From assembly GCF_000148645.1 (NCBI RefSeq), contig NC_014541.1, positions 2,937,139 to 3,001,138 on the forward strand: DNA of 64,000 nt, written 5' to 3'. Every line of letters starts with the position of its first letter. Position 1 is the stretch's first letter. This document shows, in pieces, positions 17,909-26,807 of this stretch. The position numbers were made by a program, and so were the translations under genes. A model generated the notes under the pieces. The model was not told the DNA's origin. It did not search any database and was given only the letters and a program-made list of their open reading frames with translations. This DNA is from Ferrimonas balearica DSM 9799. Its GTDB lineage: Bacteria > Pseudomonadota > Gammaproteobacteria > Enterobacterales > Shewanellaceae.

Positions 17909-17940
17909 AAATTAGATTTTTCTAATTCTTGTAAATTAGA
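17909..17940. promoter_or_regulatory. AATTAGA inverted-repeat cluster upstream of the exporter operon
   Basis: TCTAATT (17921-17927) and AATTAGA (17934-17940) are perfect inverted arms around six bases; another AAATTAGA lies at 17909-17916. The tract is strikingly AT-rich against its surroundings and lies 50 bases before the exporter start, as expected for an operator or UP-like element. The regulator is unknown. Confidence 0.45.
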
Positions 17941-17991
17941 ATTACCTAAAGTAGGATCTCACACACTGTTTACTTTACCGTCGGAGCGCAC

Positions 17992-20565
17992 ATGAAAGCC
18001 GGGCTGATCCGCTTTGCCACAGAACGCCCCCGCACCGTCTACGCCCTTATCTGGGCGCTGGTGCTGGCCACTGCTGCCCTTATTCCCCAGATTCAGATCG
18101 ACACCGATCCGGAAAACATGCTGCCGGAAGACGCGCCAGCACGGGTGTTCCATAACCAGGTCAAAGCGGACTTTGCGCTGTATGACAGCATCGTGGTGGG
18201 CGCAGTGGCCGAAGATGGCATCTTCAACCCCCAGTCCCTGGCCACCATGCACCAGCTCACCGACGCGATTCTGAAATTGGACCCGGTGGTCAAAGCCGAC
18301 CTGATGGCGCTCTCCACCTCCGACAACATCACCCAGGAAAGCCCCGGCACCATCCGCTTTGAATATCTGATGAAGCAGGCGCCGCAAACTCAGGCGGCCT
18401 CGGACGCCATTGCCGACGCGGTGGCGCGCCTGCCGCTACTTAATAACACCCTGGTCTCCGGTGACGGTAAAGCCGCAGCCATCTACGTGCCGCTTTATAA
18501 CAAAGACGACAGCTACCAGGTGGCGGAACAGATCCGCAGCCTCATCGCCGACCTGAACCCCAGCGACACCTACTACCTCACCGGCCTGCCGGTGGCGGAG
18601 AACCAGTTTGGCCACGAGATGTTTGTGCAGATGGCGATCTCTGCGCCGCTGGCTGGCGCCATGATCTTCGCCCTGATGTGGTTCTTCTTCCGCAGCATCC
18701 CGCTGGTGGTGGCTCCGATGCTGGTGGCGATGGCCACGGTGATTGCCACCATGGGCACCCTGATCGGCATGGGCTACACCGTGCACATCATGTCGTCGAT
18801 GATCGCCATCTTCCTGATGCCCATTGCGGTGGTGGACTCGGTTCACATCATGAGTGACTTTACCGACCGCTACCGGGCCGGTGACGACGCCAAAGCGGTG
18901 ATCCGCGAAGTAATGGGGGACCTGTTTAACCCCATGCTGTTTACCTCCGTGACCTCGGCCGTGGGTTTCTACTCCCTGATGCTGACGCCCATCCCGCCGG
19001 TGCAGATCTTCGGTGCCTTTGTTGGCAGCGGCATCCTGCTGGCCTTTATTGTCAGCGTGCTGCTGGTGCCCGCCTACGTGGTACGGATGAAGCCCGCCAC
19101 CCTGGTGGCGATGCAGGCTCGCCTGCACGGTCAGAATGAGCAGGGTGGCCTGCTGGCCCGTCTGCTGCCGCGTCTGGGTCGCTTCAGTGTACGCCAGTCC
19201 AAGCCCATCGTGGCGCTGGCGCTGGTGGTGCTGGTGTTCTCCGCCTTTGGCATCAGCAAGATCCAGATCAACGACAACCCGGTACGCTGGTTTAAGTCGG
19301 ACCATGAGATCCGCATCGCCGATAACGCGCTGAACCATCACTTTGCCGGTACCTATGACGCCTACCTGGTGCTCACCGACACCCGTCCCCTGCTCAGCGC
19401 CGCCCAACTGGCAGAACTGCAACCGCTGTTGGCCCAGGCTTTGCCCAATGATGGCGAGGCCGCCACCCTGCTGGAACAAGCCAATGGCGAGGCGCTGGCC
19501 AGCTTGATCAGCCGCCTTGATGACGCCGCCTTTGCCAGCGACAGCGACGCTCAGCTGGACGCCATCGACGCGCTGCTGCCCAAGCTGGAAACCCTCTCGG
19601 AACAGAGCCGCCGTTTCCTTGACCCGGCCCTGCTGGCCTGGATGGCCAACCTGCAGGATGATCTCAACCAGAGCGGTCTGGTGGGCAAATCCAACGCCCT
19701 GCCGGACATCGTCAAAACCGTGAACCGCGAACTGCACTCCGGTAAGGACAGTGACTTTGTGCTGCCCGACAGTGCCGCAGGCGTGGCGCAAACCCTGCTG
19801 CAGTTCCAGTCCTCACACCGGCCTCAGGACCTGTGGCACTTTGTCAGCCGCGACTACCGCCAGGGCCTGATCTGGCTGCAGCTCACCTCCGGTGACAACC
19901 AGCATATGAATGCGGTGATCGACCACGTCGACCAGTACCTCACTGCCCATCCGCTGCCCCAGGGGCTGGAGGCTGACTGGGCCGGTAAAGCCTACATCAA
20001 CGTGATCTGGCAGGACGCCATGGTCAACGGCATGCTGGAGAGCCTGCTCAGCGCCTTCGTGGTGATCTTTGTGATGATGAGCCTGCTGTTCCGCTCGCCG
20101 CTGTACGGCCTGATCGCCATGCTGCCGCTGTCCCTGACCATCGCCTTTATCTATGGCCTGGTGGGTTGGCTGGGCAAAGACTACGACATGCCGATTGCGG
20201 TGCTCTCAGCCCTGGCGCTGGGCCTGTCGGTGGACTTCGCCATCCACTTCCTTGAGCGCACCCGCTCCATCCACCGTCAAACCGGACAGTGGCGCCAGAC
20301 CCTCAGCCTGATGTTTGAGGAGCCGGCCCGCGCCATCAGCCGCAACGCCATCGTGATCGCCCTGGGCTTCACCCCGCTGTTGCTGGCCCCGCTGGTGCCC
20401 TACATCACCGTTGGCGTATTGATGGCCTCCATCATGGCCGTCTCCGCCAGCGTGACCCTGTTGCTGCTGCCCGCTGCGCTGGCCCTGCTGGCGCGCTGGA
20501 CCCTGCCGCAGGACGCCCCCCATCACAACGATGCCCAAACCGAAACCGGAGGTTCCCATGCGTAA
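17992..20565 (+). CDS. MMPL/RND-superfamily exporter (COG1033 type)
   Basis: 857 residues with two homologous halves, each with a periplasmic domain and a sterol-sensing-like membrane block. The first helix is TVYALIWALVLATAALIPQI; characteristic RND motifs are MPIAVVDSVHIMSDFTDRYR in half one and LALGLSVDFAIHFLERTR in half two. It lacks the partner adaptor of tripartite pumps; instead the following genes encode a LolA-like protein and a beta-barrel, an arrangement seen with COG1033 exporters thought to move lipids or hydrophobic compounds. Start: GGAG five bases before ATG 17992. Confidence 0.88.
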   Translation: MKAGLIRFATERPRTVYALIWALVLATAALIPQIQIDTDPENMLPEDAPARVFHNQVKADFALYDSIVVGAVAEDGIFNPQSLATMHQLTDAILKLDPVVKADLMALSTSDNITQESPGTIRFEYLMKQAPQTQAASDAIADAVARLPLLNNTLVSGDGKAAAIYVPLYNKDDSYQVAEQIRSLIADLNPSDTYYLTGLPVAENQFGHEMFVQMAISAPLAGAMIFALMWFFFRSIPLVVAPMLVAMATVIATMGTLIGMGYTVHIMSSMIAIFLMPIAVVDSVHIMSDFTDRYRAGDDAKAVIREVMGDLFNPMLFTSVTSAVGFYSLMLTPIPPVQIFGAFVGSGILLAFIVSVLLVPAYVVRMKPATLVAMQARLHGQNEQGGLLARLLPRLGRFSVRQSKPIVALALVVLVFSAFGISKIQINDNPVRWFKSDHEIRIADNALNHHFAGTYDAYLVLTDTRPLLSAAQLAELQPLLAQALPNDGEAATLLEQANGEALASLISRLDDAAFASDSDAQLDAIDALLPKLETLSEQSRRFLDPALLAWMANLQDDLNQSGLVGKSNALPDIVKTVNRELHSGKDSDFVLPDSAAGVAQTLLQFQSSHRPQDLWHFVSRDYRQGLIWLQLTSGDNQHMNAVIDHVDQYLTAHPLPQGLEADWAGKAYINVIWQDAMVNGMLESLLSAFVVIFVMMSLLFRSPLYGLIAMLPLSLTIAFIYGLVGWLGKDYDMPIAVLSALALGLSVDFAIHFLERTRSIHRQTGQWRQTLSLMFEEPARAISRNAIVIALGFTPLLLAPLVPYITVGVLMASIMAVSASVTLLLLPAALALLARWTLPQDAPHHNDAQTETGGSHA

Positions 20566-21370
20566 CCGTCGCCTGACGTCCCTGGCCACCGGCCTGCTTG
20601 GCGGCCTGGCCCTGCTCAGCCTCACGATCCTGCCCGCCCGTGCAGAGACCCTGAGCGCCGACCAGATCATCGATAAAGCCAACCTGGCCGCGTTCTATGC
20701 CGGGGAGGATGGCCGCAGCCAGGCCCGGATGCGCATCCAGGATGCCGGTGGCAGTGAACAGATCCGCCAGTTCACCATCCTGCGCCGCACCAAAGAGGCC
20801 GCGGGAGACCAGCAGATGCTGGTGTTCTTCTCCCGCCCCTCCGATGTGCGCGGCACCGTGTTCCGGGTGGAGAAGAAGGTACAGAGCGACGATGACCGGT
20901 GGCTCTACCTGCCGGGTCTGGACCTGCTGCGCCGCATCAGTGCCGGTGACAAACGCACCTCGTTTGTGGGCAGTCACTTCTTCTACGAAGACGTCTCTGG
21001 CCGCAATCCCCGTGAGGACAACTTCACTCTGGTGGAGGAAACCGCAGACCAGTACGTGATCGACGCCACGCCGAAAAACCCGTCCAGCGTTGAGTTCGCC
21101 GGTTACCGGGTGTGGATCGACAAATCCACCTGGCTGCCGATGAAAACCGAATATCAGGACGGCCAGGGTGAGGTGTACCGCCGCATCAGCGTCGCCAAGG
21201 TGGACCCCATCCAGGGCCACCCCACCGTGACCCGCTCGATTGTGGAAGACCTGCGCAGCGGCGGCCGCACCCTGATGGAGTTCCGCGGCGTCGAGTACGA
21301 CATCGGCCTGCCGGAATCGATCTTCAGCGAGCGCAGCATGCGCACGCCCCCCACCCAGTACCTGCGCTGA
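20558..21370 (+). CDS. Periplasmic LolA-like outer membrane lipoprotein-sorting protein
   Basis: 270 residues from ATG 20558 (GGAGG just upstream; overlaps the exporter stop by eight bases). A signal peptide ends at ARAE. The mature protein begins LSADQIIDKANLAAFYAG and has the repeated beta-strand pattern of the COG2834/LolA-like fold, with FSRPSDVRGTVFRVEKK and DRWLYLPGLDLLRRIS. It probably carries a hydrophobic ligand between the inner-membrane exporter and the following barrel. The ligand is not evident. Confidence 0.8.
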   Translation: MRNRRLTSLATGLLGGLALLSLTILPARAETLSADQIIDKANLAAFYAGEDGRSQARMRIQDAGGSEQIRQFTILRRTKEAAGDQQMLVFFSRPSDVRGTVFRVEKKVQSDDDRWLYLPGLDLLRRISAGDKRTSFVGSHFFYEDVSGRNPREDNFTLVEETADQYVIDATPKNPSSVEFAGYRVWIDKSTWLPMKTEYQDGQGEVYRRISVAKVDPIQGHPTVTRSIVEDLRSGGRTLMEFRGVEYDIGLPESIFSERSMRTPPTQYLR

Positions 21371-21383
21371 GCCGGAGGACACG

Positions 21384-22655
21384 ATGAGTCGTATCGCACT
21401 GCCGCTGCTGGCCCTGAGCCTGTTACCCGGTGCCTGGGCCAGTGAAGACCCCTGGGAAGATGACTGGGGCGACGACTGGGGGGAGGAGACCGTCTCCCCC
21501 TGGCTGCCCGTCTCCGGCTTTGTCGAGGGCGCCGCCGGCTACCGCCTGCAATCCGATGGTGCGGGCCTGCCCCGGCAAACCCTTGGCGAAGCCCGGGCTC
21601 GGGTGGAAACCGGCTATCGCAGTGAAACGCTGACCGGTGACCTGCGCGCCGACCTGCGCTACGACGACGTGGTGGAGGGGTGGCAGCTCGATATCCGCGA
21701 GTTGACGGTAGGTTTTGGCCTGGGCGACCACATCGACATGAAGATTGGCCGCCAGGTGCTGACCTGGGGCACCGGTGACTTCCTGTTCCTGAACGACCTC
21801 TACCCCAAAGACTGGCAGGCGTTCTTTACCGGTCAGGACGACGAGTTTCTCAAAGCGCCGGTGAATGCGGTGAAGGCCAGCTACTTCGGTAAATACGCCA
21901 ACCTCGACCTGGCCTGGATGCCCCGCTTTGAGAGCGACAACTACCTCAACGGCGAGCGTCTCAGCTTCTACGACCCCAGAGCCGGTGCCCCGGTCGCACC
22001 GGGCTTCGATGTGGACGAGCCCAGCGACGACGCCCTCGCCGCCCGCCTGTTTGGCCAACGCGGCCGGATGGAATGGGCGCTGTATGGCTACTGGGGCTAC
22101 ACCGGTTCGCCGGAAGCGATCGATGCCCAGGGCCAGCCGCAGTTTTCCCGGCTGAATGCCTATGGGGCCAGTGTCATGCTGCCGCTGGGTCCGGGCCTGT
22201 TCAACCTCGAAGGGGTGGTACAGGACATTCAGCCACAGCAGGGCGGCAGCCCCGGTCAACCCGCCGACAAGCTGATGCTGCTGGCTGGTTACCAGATGGA
22301 GCTGATCACCAACCTGACCCTCGGGCTGCAGTATCAACTGGAACACCTGCGGGATTACAGCGACTGGCTCGCCAGCCAGCCGTTACCTGAGTACGCGATG
22401 GACCAGAACCGCCACCTCACCACGGTGCGGCTGGACTACCGGGCGATGCAGGAGAAGCTGACGCTCTCCCTGTTCAGCTTCTACAGCCCCAGTGACCAGG
22501 ATTTCTACCTGCGGCCCCAGGCCAACTACCGGTTGGATGACCACTGGAGCTTTGCCGCAGGCTTCAACCTGTTGGGCGGTCAGGAGGATCACACCTTCTT
22601 TGCCCGCCTGAGTGACAACAGCAACGGCTGGGTGCGAGTGCGCTACAGCTACTGA
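21384..22655 (+). CDS. Predicted outer membrane beta-barrel protein of the exporter operon
   Basis: 423 residues with signal peptide (MSRIALPLLALSLLPGAWA) and a Trp/Asp-rich mature N-terminus (EDPWEDDWGDDWGEE). The remainder alternates amphipathic strands and ends in an aromatic residue (WVRVRYSY), as outer membrane barrels do. Motifs such as LTVGFGLGDHIDMKIGRQVLTWG resemble DUF1302-like alkane/aromatic-associated barrels, but I am not certain of the family. GGAGG precedes the ATG; it is 13 bases after the LolA-like gene. Confidence 0.75.
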   Translation: MSRIALPLLALSLLPGAWASEDPWEDDWGDDWGEETVSPWLPVSGFVEGAAGYRLQSDGAGLPRQTLGEARARVETGYRSETLTGDLRADLRYDDVVEGWQLDIRELTVGFGLGDHIDMKIGRQVLTWGTGDFLFLNDLYPKDWQAFFTGQDDEFLKAPVNAVKASYFGKYANLDLAWMPRFESDNYLNGERLSFYDPRAGAPVAPGFDVDEPSDDALAARLFGQRGRMEWALYGYWGYTGSPEAIDAQGQPQFSRLNAYGASVMLPLGPGLFNLEGVVQDIQPQQGGSPGQPADKLMLLAGYQMELITNLTLGLQYQLEHLRDYSDWLASQPLPEYAMDQNRHLTTVRLDYRAMQEKLTLSLFSFYSPSDQDFYLRPQANYRLDDHWSFAAGFNLLGGQEDHTFFARLSDNSNGWVRVRYSY

Positions 22656-22672
22656 GCAATAAGGAGGCTCCC

Positions 22673-22915
22673 ATGTCCCAATCCTCATTCTGCAGCGCGC
22701 CGCGCACCACCGAACGCGCCCTGTTCGCCTTCGCCGGCATCATGGTGCTGATTTCCGTCGCCTTGACCGTTTGGGTACATCCCGGTTTTGTGTGGCTCAC
22801 CGTATTTATCGGCGCTAATCTGTTTCAAAATGCCTTCACCGGCTTTTGCCCCGCCACCATGGTGATGCGAAAGCTGGGCATGAAGTCGGAACGGGAGTCC
22901 GTTTCCCCCAGATAA
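22673..22915 (+). CDS. DUF2892 membrane protein (YgaP-type transmembrane domain)
   Basis: 80 residues with two transmembrane helices (LFAFAGIMVLISVALTVWV and FVWLTVFIGANLFQNAFTGF) and the family ending FCPATMVMRKLG, matching the DUF2892 half of E. coli YgaP. AAGGAGG precedes the ATG. The next gene is a rhodanese, so the two halves of YgaP are encoded separately here. Confidence 0.85.
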   Translation: MSQSSFCSAPRTTERALFAFAGIMVLISVALTVWVHPGFVWLTVFIGANLFQNAFTGFCPATMVMRKLGMKSERESVSPR

Positions 22916-22927
22916 AGGAAGAGAACA

Positions 22928-23278
22928 ATGAGAAAGTGGTTGGTCAGCCTGGTGCTGGCTATGGGTGTGCAGGGCGGCGTTATCGCCTCCGAGCGGGCAG
23001 AAACCGCCTGGCACTGGGTTGAAGAGGGTGCCCTGCTGGTGGACGTCCGTACCCCTGGCGAGTTTGCCGCAGGCCACCTGCCCGGTGCCATCAACATCCC
23101 GCTGGACCAGTTACCCGGCCGCCTGGACGAGCTCGGTGACAGCAAAAGCCAGCCTATCGTGGTGTATTGCCGCAGCGGCAACCGCTCCGGCCAGGCCCTG
23201 AACTGGCTGAGCCGCCAGGGCTATCAGCAGGTGCAGAATGGCGGCGGTCTGGAAGAGATGCGCAGCAGCCAGCACTGA
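22928..23278 (+). CDS. Exported rhodanese-like sulfurtransferase
   Basis: 116 residues: signal peptide (MRKWLVSLVLAMGVQGGVIA) and a single rhodanese domain with DVRTPGEFAAGHLPGAINIPL and the active-site loop VVYCRSGNRSGQA holding the catalytic Cys. It should act in the periplasm. Start supported by AAGGAAG upstream; 12 bases after the DUF2892 gene, so cotranscribed. The physiological sulfur donor and acceptor are unknown. Confidence 0.88.
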   Translation: MRKWLVSLVLAMGVQGGVIASERAETAWHWVEEGALLVDVRTPGEFAAGHLPGAINIPLDQLPGRLDELGDSKSQPIVVYCRSGNRSGQALNWLSRQGYQQVQNGGGLEEMRSSQH

Positions 23279-23294
23279 ACCCGCACCACAAACA

Positions 23295-23326
23295 ACAACA
23301 CCGCCCAAGGGCGGTGTTGTTGTTTT
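23295..23326. terminator. Bidirectional terminator
   Basis: A 12-bp perfect stem (ACAACACCGCCC / GGGCGGTGTTGT) with AA loop followed by TGTTTT separates the convergent rhodanese and patatin genes. Confidence 0.85.
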
Positions 23327-24285
23327 CAGTGGCCGTTGCGGGCCTTATTCATGCGGTCAATTTCCGCCTCAATCTGGTTCTGCACCTTCATCACCGAGGC
23401 TTCACCGGCAGCAATCGCCTCCTCGGCGCGCTGGAACTCCATGGTGCCGATGGCGCCAACGTGAGGCAGCACCATCACCTCCGGCGGGTCCCCCATCAGC
23501 CGCGCCCGCTTGTGGCGCTGCTCCAGGATCTCCATCGATTGGTGCATCACCGCCAGCATATTGGGGTGATGCTGGTTCTGATTGGGCGCGGTCACGCTGT
23601 CCACCACCCGGTTCAACAGCTCCCGGCCGGACACCAGCAGGTCCATAAAGCCATTGCTGGCCTTCTGTCGCTCGACCTGGGCTTCGCTCACCGGCGTGGC
23701 CATGTTTACCACTTCCGCCACGTGCTGACGGCCATCACCATGCAGGTCAACGGCGATCACCAGATCCGCACCAAGGGTACGACAGGGGGAGACCGGCACC
23801 GGGTTCACCACCGCGCCATCCACCAGCCAGCGGTCACCCATCTGTTTTGGGGACATCAGGCCGGGAATGGAACAGGAGGCCCGCACCACGTCCGACAGCT
23901 TACCTTCATCCAGCCACACCTCCTGTCCGGTGTAGAGGTCGGTCGCCACCGCCAGAAAGGGGCGCTTCACCGCACTGATGTCGGACAGGTCAATCGCCTT
24001 GCTGGCCGCCTCAAAGACTTTCTCGCCCTCGATCAGGCCGCCGCGACGCCAGGAGACGTCCATCAGTCCCATCACATCCCAGGTAGAGAAGCCACGCACC
24101 CACTCCTCCAGCTCATCCAGGCGGTCCGCCGCGTAGGCGGCACCGACGAAAGCCCCGATGGAACAGCCCGCCACCACGTCGGGGTAAACCCCCATCTTGG
24201 ACAAACCGCGCAGCACACCGATGTGGGCCCAGCCTTTGGCCGCCCCACTGCCCAGCGCTACCCCAATTTTGAGCGAATGACTCAT
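23326..24285 (-). CDS. rssA: RssA-like patatin phospholipase family protein
   Basis: 319 residues. The glycine-rich oxyanion loop GVALGSGAAKGWAHIGVL, the nucleophile elbow GCSIG (Ser in GxSxG), and the catalytic Asp in LVDGAVVNP are all present, so a Ser-Asp dyad hydrolase is intact. The sequence matches RssA of E. coli in order and length. Substrate unknown, probably a lipid acyl ester; no signal peptide, so cytoplasmic or membrane-associated. Confidence 0.87.
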   Translation of the reverse strand: MSHSLKIGVALGSGAAKGWAHIGVLRGLSKMGVYPDVVAGCSIGAFVGAAYAADRLDELEEWVRGFSTWDVMGLMDVSWRRGGLIEGEKVFEAASKAIDLSDISAVKRPFLAVATDLYTGQEVWLDEGKLSDVVRASCSIPGLMSPKQMGDRWLVDGAVVNPVPVSPCRTLGADLVIAVDLHGDGRQHVAEVVNMATPVSEAQVERQKASNGFMDLLVSGRELLNRVVDSVTAPNQNQHHPNMLAVMHQSMEILEQRHKRARLMGDPPEVMVLPHVGAIGTMEFQRAEEAIAAGEASVMKVQNQIEAEIDRMNKARNGH

Positions 24286-24451
24286 CTACAGACTCCCTGA
24301 ATAAACAGCTCTTTCTATCGTAGCGCCGAGCGGCCACCCCACTCCAGCATCGGTTTCAGTTTTCCGCTGTGCGGTCGCCTCTTTATTCAGGAATGGCCGA
24401 CCTGGGCCACTCTAACTTTCTTCACGACCCAACACATTTTGGTTCCTTACC

Positions 24452-24479
24452 ACGCGGGCAGCTTTGCCCGCGTTTTTTT
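24452..24479 (+). terminator. Orphan plus-strand terminator, possible sRNA end
   Basis: ACGCGGGCA GCTT TGCCCGCGT followed by T7. There is no plus-strand gene between the previous terminator and this one, since 23326-24285 is on the minus strand; there is no A run on the other side, so it works on the plus strand only. A small RNA ending here is the simplest explanation. Confidence 0.7.
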
Positions 24480-24502
24480 CGTCATCGCTGTGCCATCCTT
24501 TT

Positions 24503-24531
24503 TTGACATCCACTGCCTCGCCTGTTAATTT
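24503..24531 (+). promoter_or_regulatory. Candidate sigma-70 promoter of the SulP gene
   Basis: Perfect -35 TTGACA (24503-24508), 17-base spacer and a weak -10 TAATTT. A second TTGACA lies at 24543 without a good -10. Confidence 0.35.
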
Positions 24532-24574
24532 TCGCGCCTTTTGACAACCTTTTCGCTACAGGGATCCCCTCCTG

Positions 24575-26131
24575 ATGTTTGAACTTCGCAGTAATCCCCA
24601 AGCCAGTGTGAAAGCCGACCTGCTGTCCGGCTTAACCGTTGCCCTGGCTCTGGTCCCCGAAGCGGTCGCCTTTGCTTTTGTTGCCGGTGTTGAGCCCATG
24701 GTGGGCCTTTACGCTGCCTTTATGGTGGGCCTGATCACCGCGTTGATCGGTGGTCGTCCCGGCATGATCTCCGGCGCCACCGGCGCCCTCGCCGTGGTTA
24801 TGGTGGCCCTGGTGGCCCAGCACGGCGTGCAGTATCTCTTTGCCACCGTGGTCCTGATGGGGATTCTGCAGATCCTGGCGGGGGCCCTGAAACTGGGTAA
24901 GTTTATCCGCCTGGTGCCGCATCCGGTGATGCTGGGCTTTGTAAACGGCCTGGCCATCGTGATCTTCCTGGCTCAGCTGGGTCAGTTTAAAGAGGCCGAC
25001 GCCTCCGGCCAGATGGTATGGATGCAGGGTGAAGCGCTGTTCACCATGCTGGGCCTGGTGGCCCTGACCATGGCCATCATCCACTTCCTGCCCAAGCTGA
25101 CCCGCGCCATCCCCTCCTCGCTGGCCGCCATCCTGGTGGTAACCGGACTGGTGCACGGCCTGGGCCTGGACACCGCCTCCGTGATCGACTTTGTGCGCAG
25201 CATGACCGGTGACGCCGAAGCCACCCTCAAAGGCACCCTGCCCAGCTTCGCCATCCCGATGGTGCCGCTGAACTGGGAAACCCTGACCATCATCTTCCCC
25301 TACGCGCTGGTGCTGGCCGCCATCGGTCTGATTGAGTCGCTGCTGACCCTGACCCTGGTGGATGAGCTGACCCAGACCCGTGGCCAGGGCAACCGCGAGT
25401 GTGTCGGCCAGGGCGTGGCCAACGTGGCCACCGGCTTCTTCGGCGGCATGGGCGGCTGCGCCATGATTGGCCAGAGCATGATCAACATTAATTCTGGTGG
25501 TCGTTCACGCCTGTCTGGTGCCTCTGCGGCGCTGTTCCTGCTGGGCTTTATCCTGTTCGGTGCCCACCTGATCGAGATGATTCCGGTGGCGGCGCTGGTG
25601 GGCGTAATGTTTATGGTGGTTCTGGGCACCTTTGAGTGGTCCAGCTTCCGCATCATGCGCAAAGTGCCCAAGGCCGATGCCCTGGTGATTGTACTGGTGT
25701 CCGGCGTTACCGTGATCACCGACCTGGCCGTCGCGGTACTGGTGGGTGTGATTGTCTCCGCCCTGCGCTTTGCCTGGGACCACGCCACCCACATGACCGC
25801 CCAGACCGAAACCGACGACAACGGCTGGAAGATCTACAAGCCTCAGGGCCCGCTGTTCTTCGCCTCCGTCACCAGCTTCCTGGACATGTTCGACGCCAAG
25901 AACGACCCGCAGGACGTGGTGGTGGACTTCGGCGACTCCCGCGTGGCCGACCACTCCGCACTGGAAGCGATCGACACCCTGGCAGAGCGCTACCTGCGTG
26001 AAGGCAAAACCCTGCACCTGCGCCACCTCAGCCCGGAATGCCGCAAGTTGCTGCACAAGGCCGGTGACCTGGTGGAGGTGAACGTACTGGAAGACCCCAC
26101 CTACAAAGTGGCCACCGACGAGCTGGGTTAA
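24575..26131 (+). CDS. SulP-family anion transporter with STAS domain
   Basis: 518 residues. The SulP core is clear from the start ([21 protein letters not shown], then [14 protein letters not shown]) and the sulphate-transporter signature region continues through [20 protein letters not shown] and [20 protein letters not shown]. The C-terminal 110 residues form a STAS domain ([20 protein letters not shown]). Ten to fourteen transmembrane helices are expected. The substrate may be sulphate, bicarbonate or another anion; sequence alone does not decide. No obvious ribosome site precedes ATG 24575. Confidence 0.9.
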   Translation: MFELRSNPQASVKADLLSGLTVALALVPEAVAFAFVAGVEPMVGLYAAFMVGLITALIGGRPGMISGATGALAVVMVALVAQHGVQYLFATVVLMGILQILAGALKLGKFIRLVPHPVMLGFVNGLAIVIFLAQLGQFKEADASGQMVWMQGEALFTMLGLVALTMAIIHFLPKLTRAIPSSLAAILVVTGLVHGLGLDTASVIDFVRSMTGDAEATLKGTLPSFAIPMVPLNWETLTIIFPYALVLAAIGLIESLLTLTLVDELTQTRGQGNRECVGQGVANVATGFFGGMGGCAMIGQSMININSGGRSRLSGASAALFLLGFILFGAHLIEMIPVAALVGVMFMVVLGTFEWSSFRIMRKVPKADALVIVLVSGVTVITDLAVAVLVGVIVSALRFAWDHATHMTAQTETDDNGWKIYKPQGPLFFASVTSFLDMFDAKNDPQDVVVDFGDSRVADHSALEAIDTLAERYLREGKTLHLRHLSPECRKLLHKAGDLVEVNVLEDPTYKVATDELG

Positions 26132-26150
26132 CCCGGACTCGCCGCCAGCA

Positions 26151-26178
26151 AAAACGGGACCCCAGGGTCCCGTTTTTT
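26151..26178. terminator. Terminator after the SulP gene
   Basis: AAAACGGGACCC CA GGGTCCCGTTTT, a 12-bp perfect stem flanked by A and T runs, between convergent genes. Confidence 0.9.
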
Positions 26179-26206
26179 GTTTCTCAGAATCTGCGCAGCA
26201 CCGATT

Positions 26207-26641
26207 TCAGTGCGGCGGCTTCCCCGTGTAATCGTAGCGAATGTGGAAGTCGCCGCTTCCCCGGTTAGTGGGGTCGATGATTCGTACCTGTTGCAGGTCA
26301 TCGAAGCGCAGTACCAGCAGCTCATCCGATTGCCACTGAACCACCAGGCCCAGGTTACTTGGGCGACCTTCAAAGCCAAACACACGTCTTGACTCGGTGC
26401 CCCTCTCCACGTCTTTGATGATGACGGAACCGAAAAAATTGGTGGTAGCCCCGCCGCAATCCCCGATGGAAACTTCCGCCACGAACTTGCCGTTCGGGGA
26501 GCGCACCTCATCAACCACCTCGTGGGAACACAAAGAAGCACAGCCCTTGGCGATAAGGGCAAACACCAGCCCCAAACCCAGCAGCCACCAAAAGGCGTAC
26601 CCACCGAGGCGGAACAACAAAGCCCTGATTTTTGTTACCAC
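26207..26641 (-). CDS. Hypothetical membrane-anchored protein
   Basis: 144 residues. An N-terminal transmembrane helix (YAFWWLLGLGLVFALIA) is followed by a domain with EVRSPNGKFVAEVSIGDCGGATTNFFGSV and LVLRFDDLQQVRIID, predicted beta-rich. Cysteines occur near residues 34, 38 and 61. It resembles small DUF-type membrane proteins in which a PNGK...A..... motif begins a beta domain, but I cannot assign a family with confidence. Other frames across this region are open but less protein-like. Confidence 0.65.
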   Translation of the reverse strand: MVTKIRALLFRLGGYAFWWLLGLGLVFALIAKGCASLCSHEVVDEVRSPNGKFVAEVSIGDCGGATTNFFGSVIIKDVERGTESRRVFGFEGRPSNLGLVVQWQSDELLVLRFDDLQQVRIIDPTNRGSGDFHIRYDYTGKPPH

Positions 26642-26784
26642 ACAACATCCTTATTGCGTTATTGGTCGGGAGTGCGGACGCCATTGGGATCGCAACGTCA
26701 CGCCCGCACCGGTTCCTGCATGCTAGAGGGCCGCGCCATTGCGATCAAACCCTGCCGTCGCGTGCCGTCTGTGGCGAACGGGCC

Positions 26785-26806
26785 GTGGGCCACAGGCCCA
26801 CGCTAC
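26785..26806. repeat. Short REP-like palindrome
   Basis: CCGTGGGCC ACA GGCCCACG followed by CTAC; the same motif in opposite orientation (GTAGCGTGGGC...GCCCACGG) occurs at 44918-44939. Two copies suggest a dispersed palindromic repeat. Confidence 0.45.
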
Positions 26807-26807
26807 G

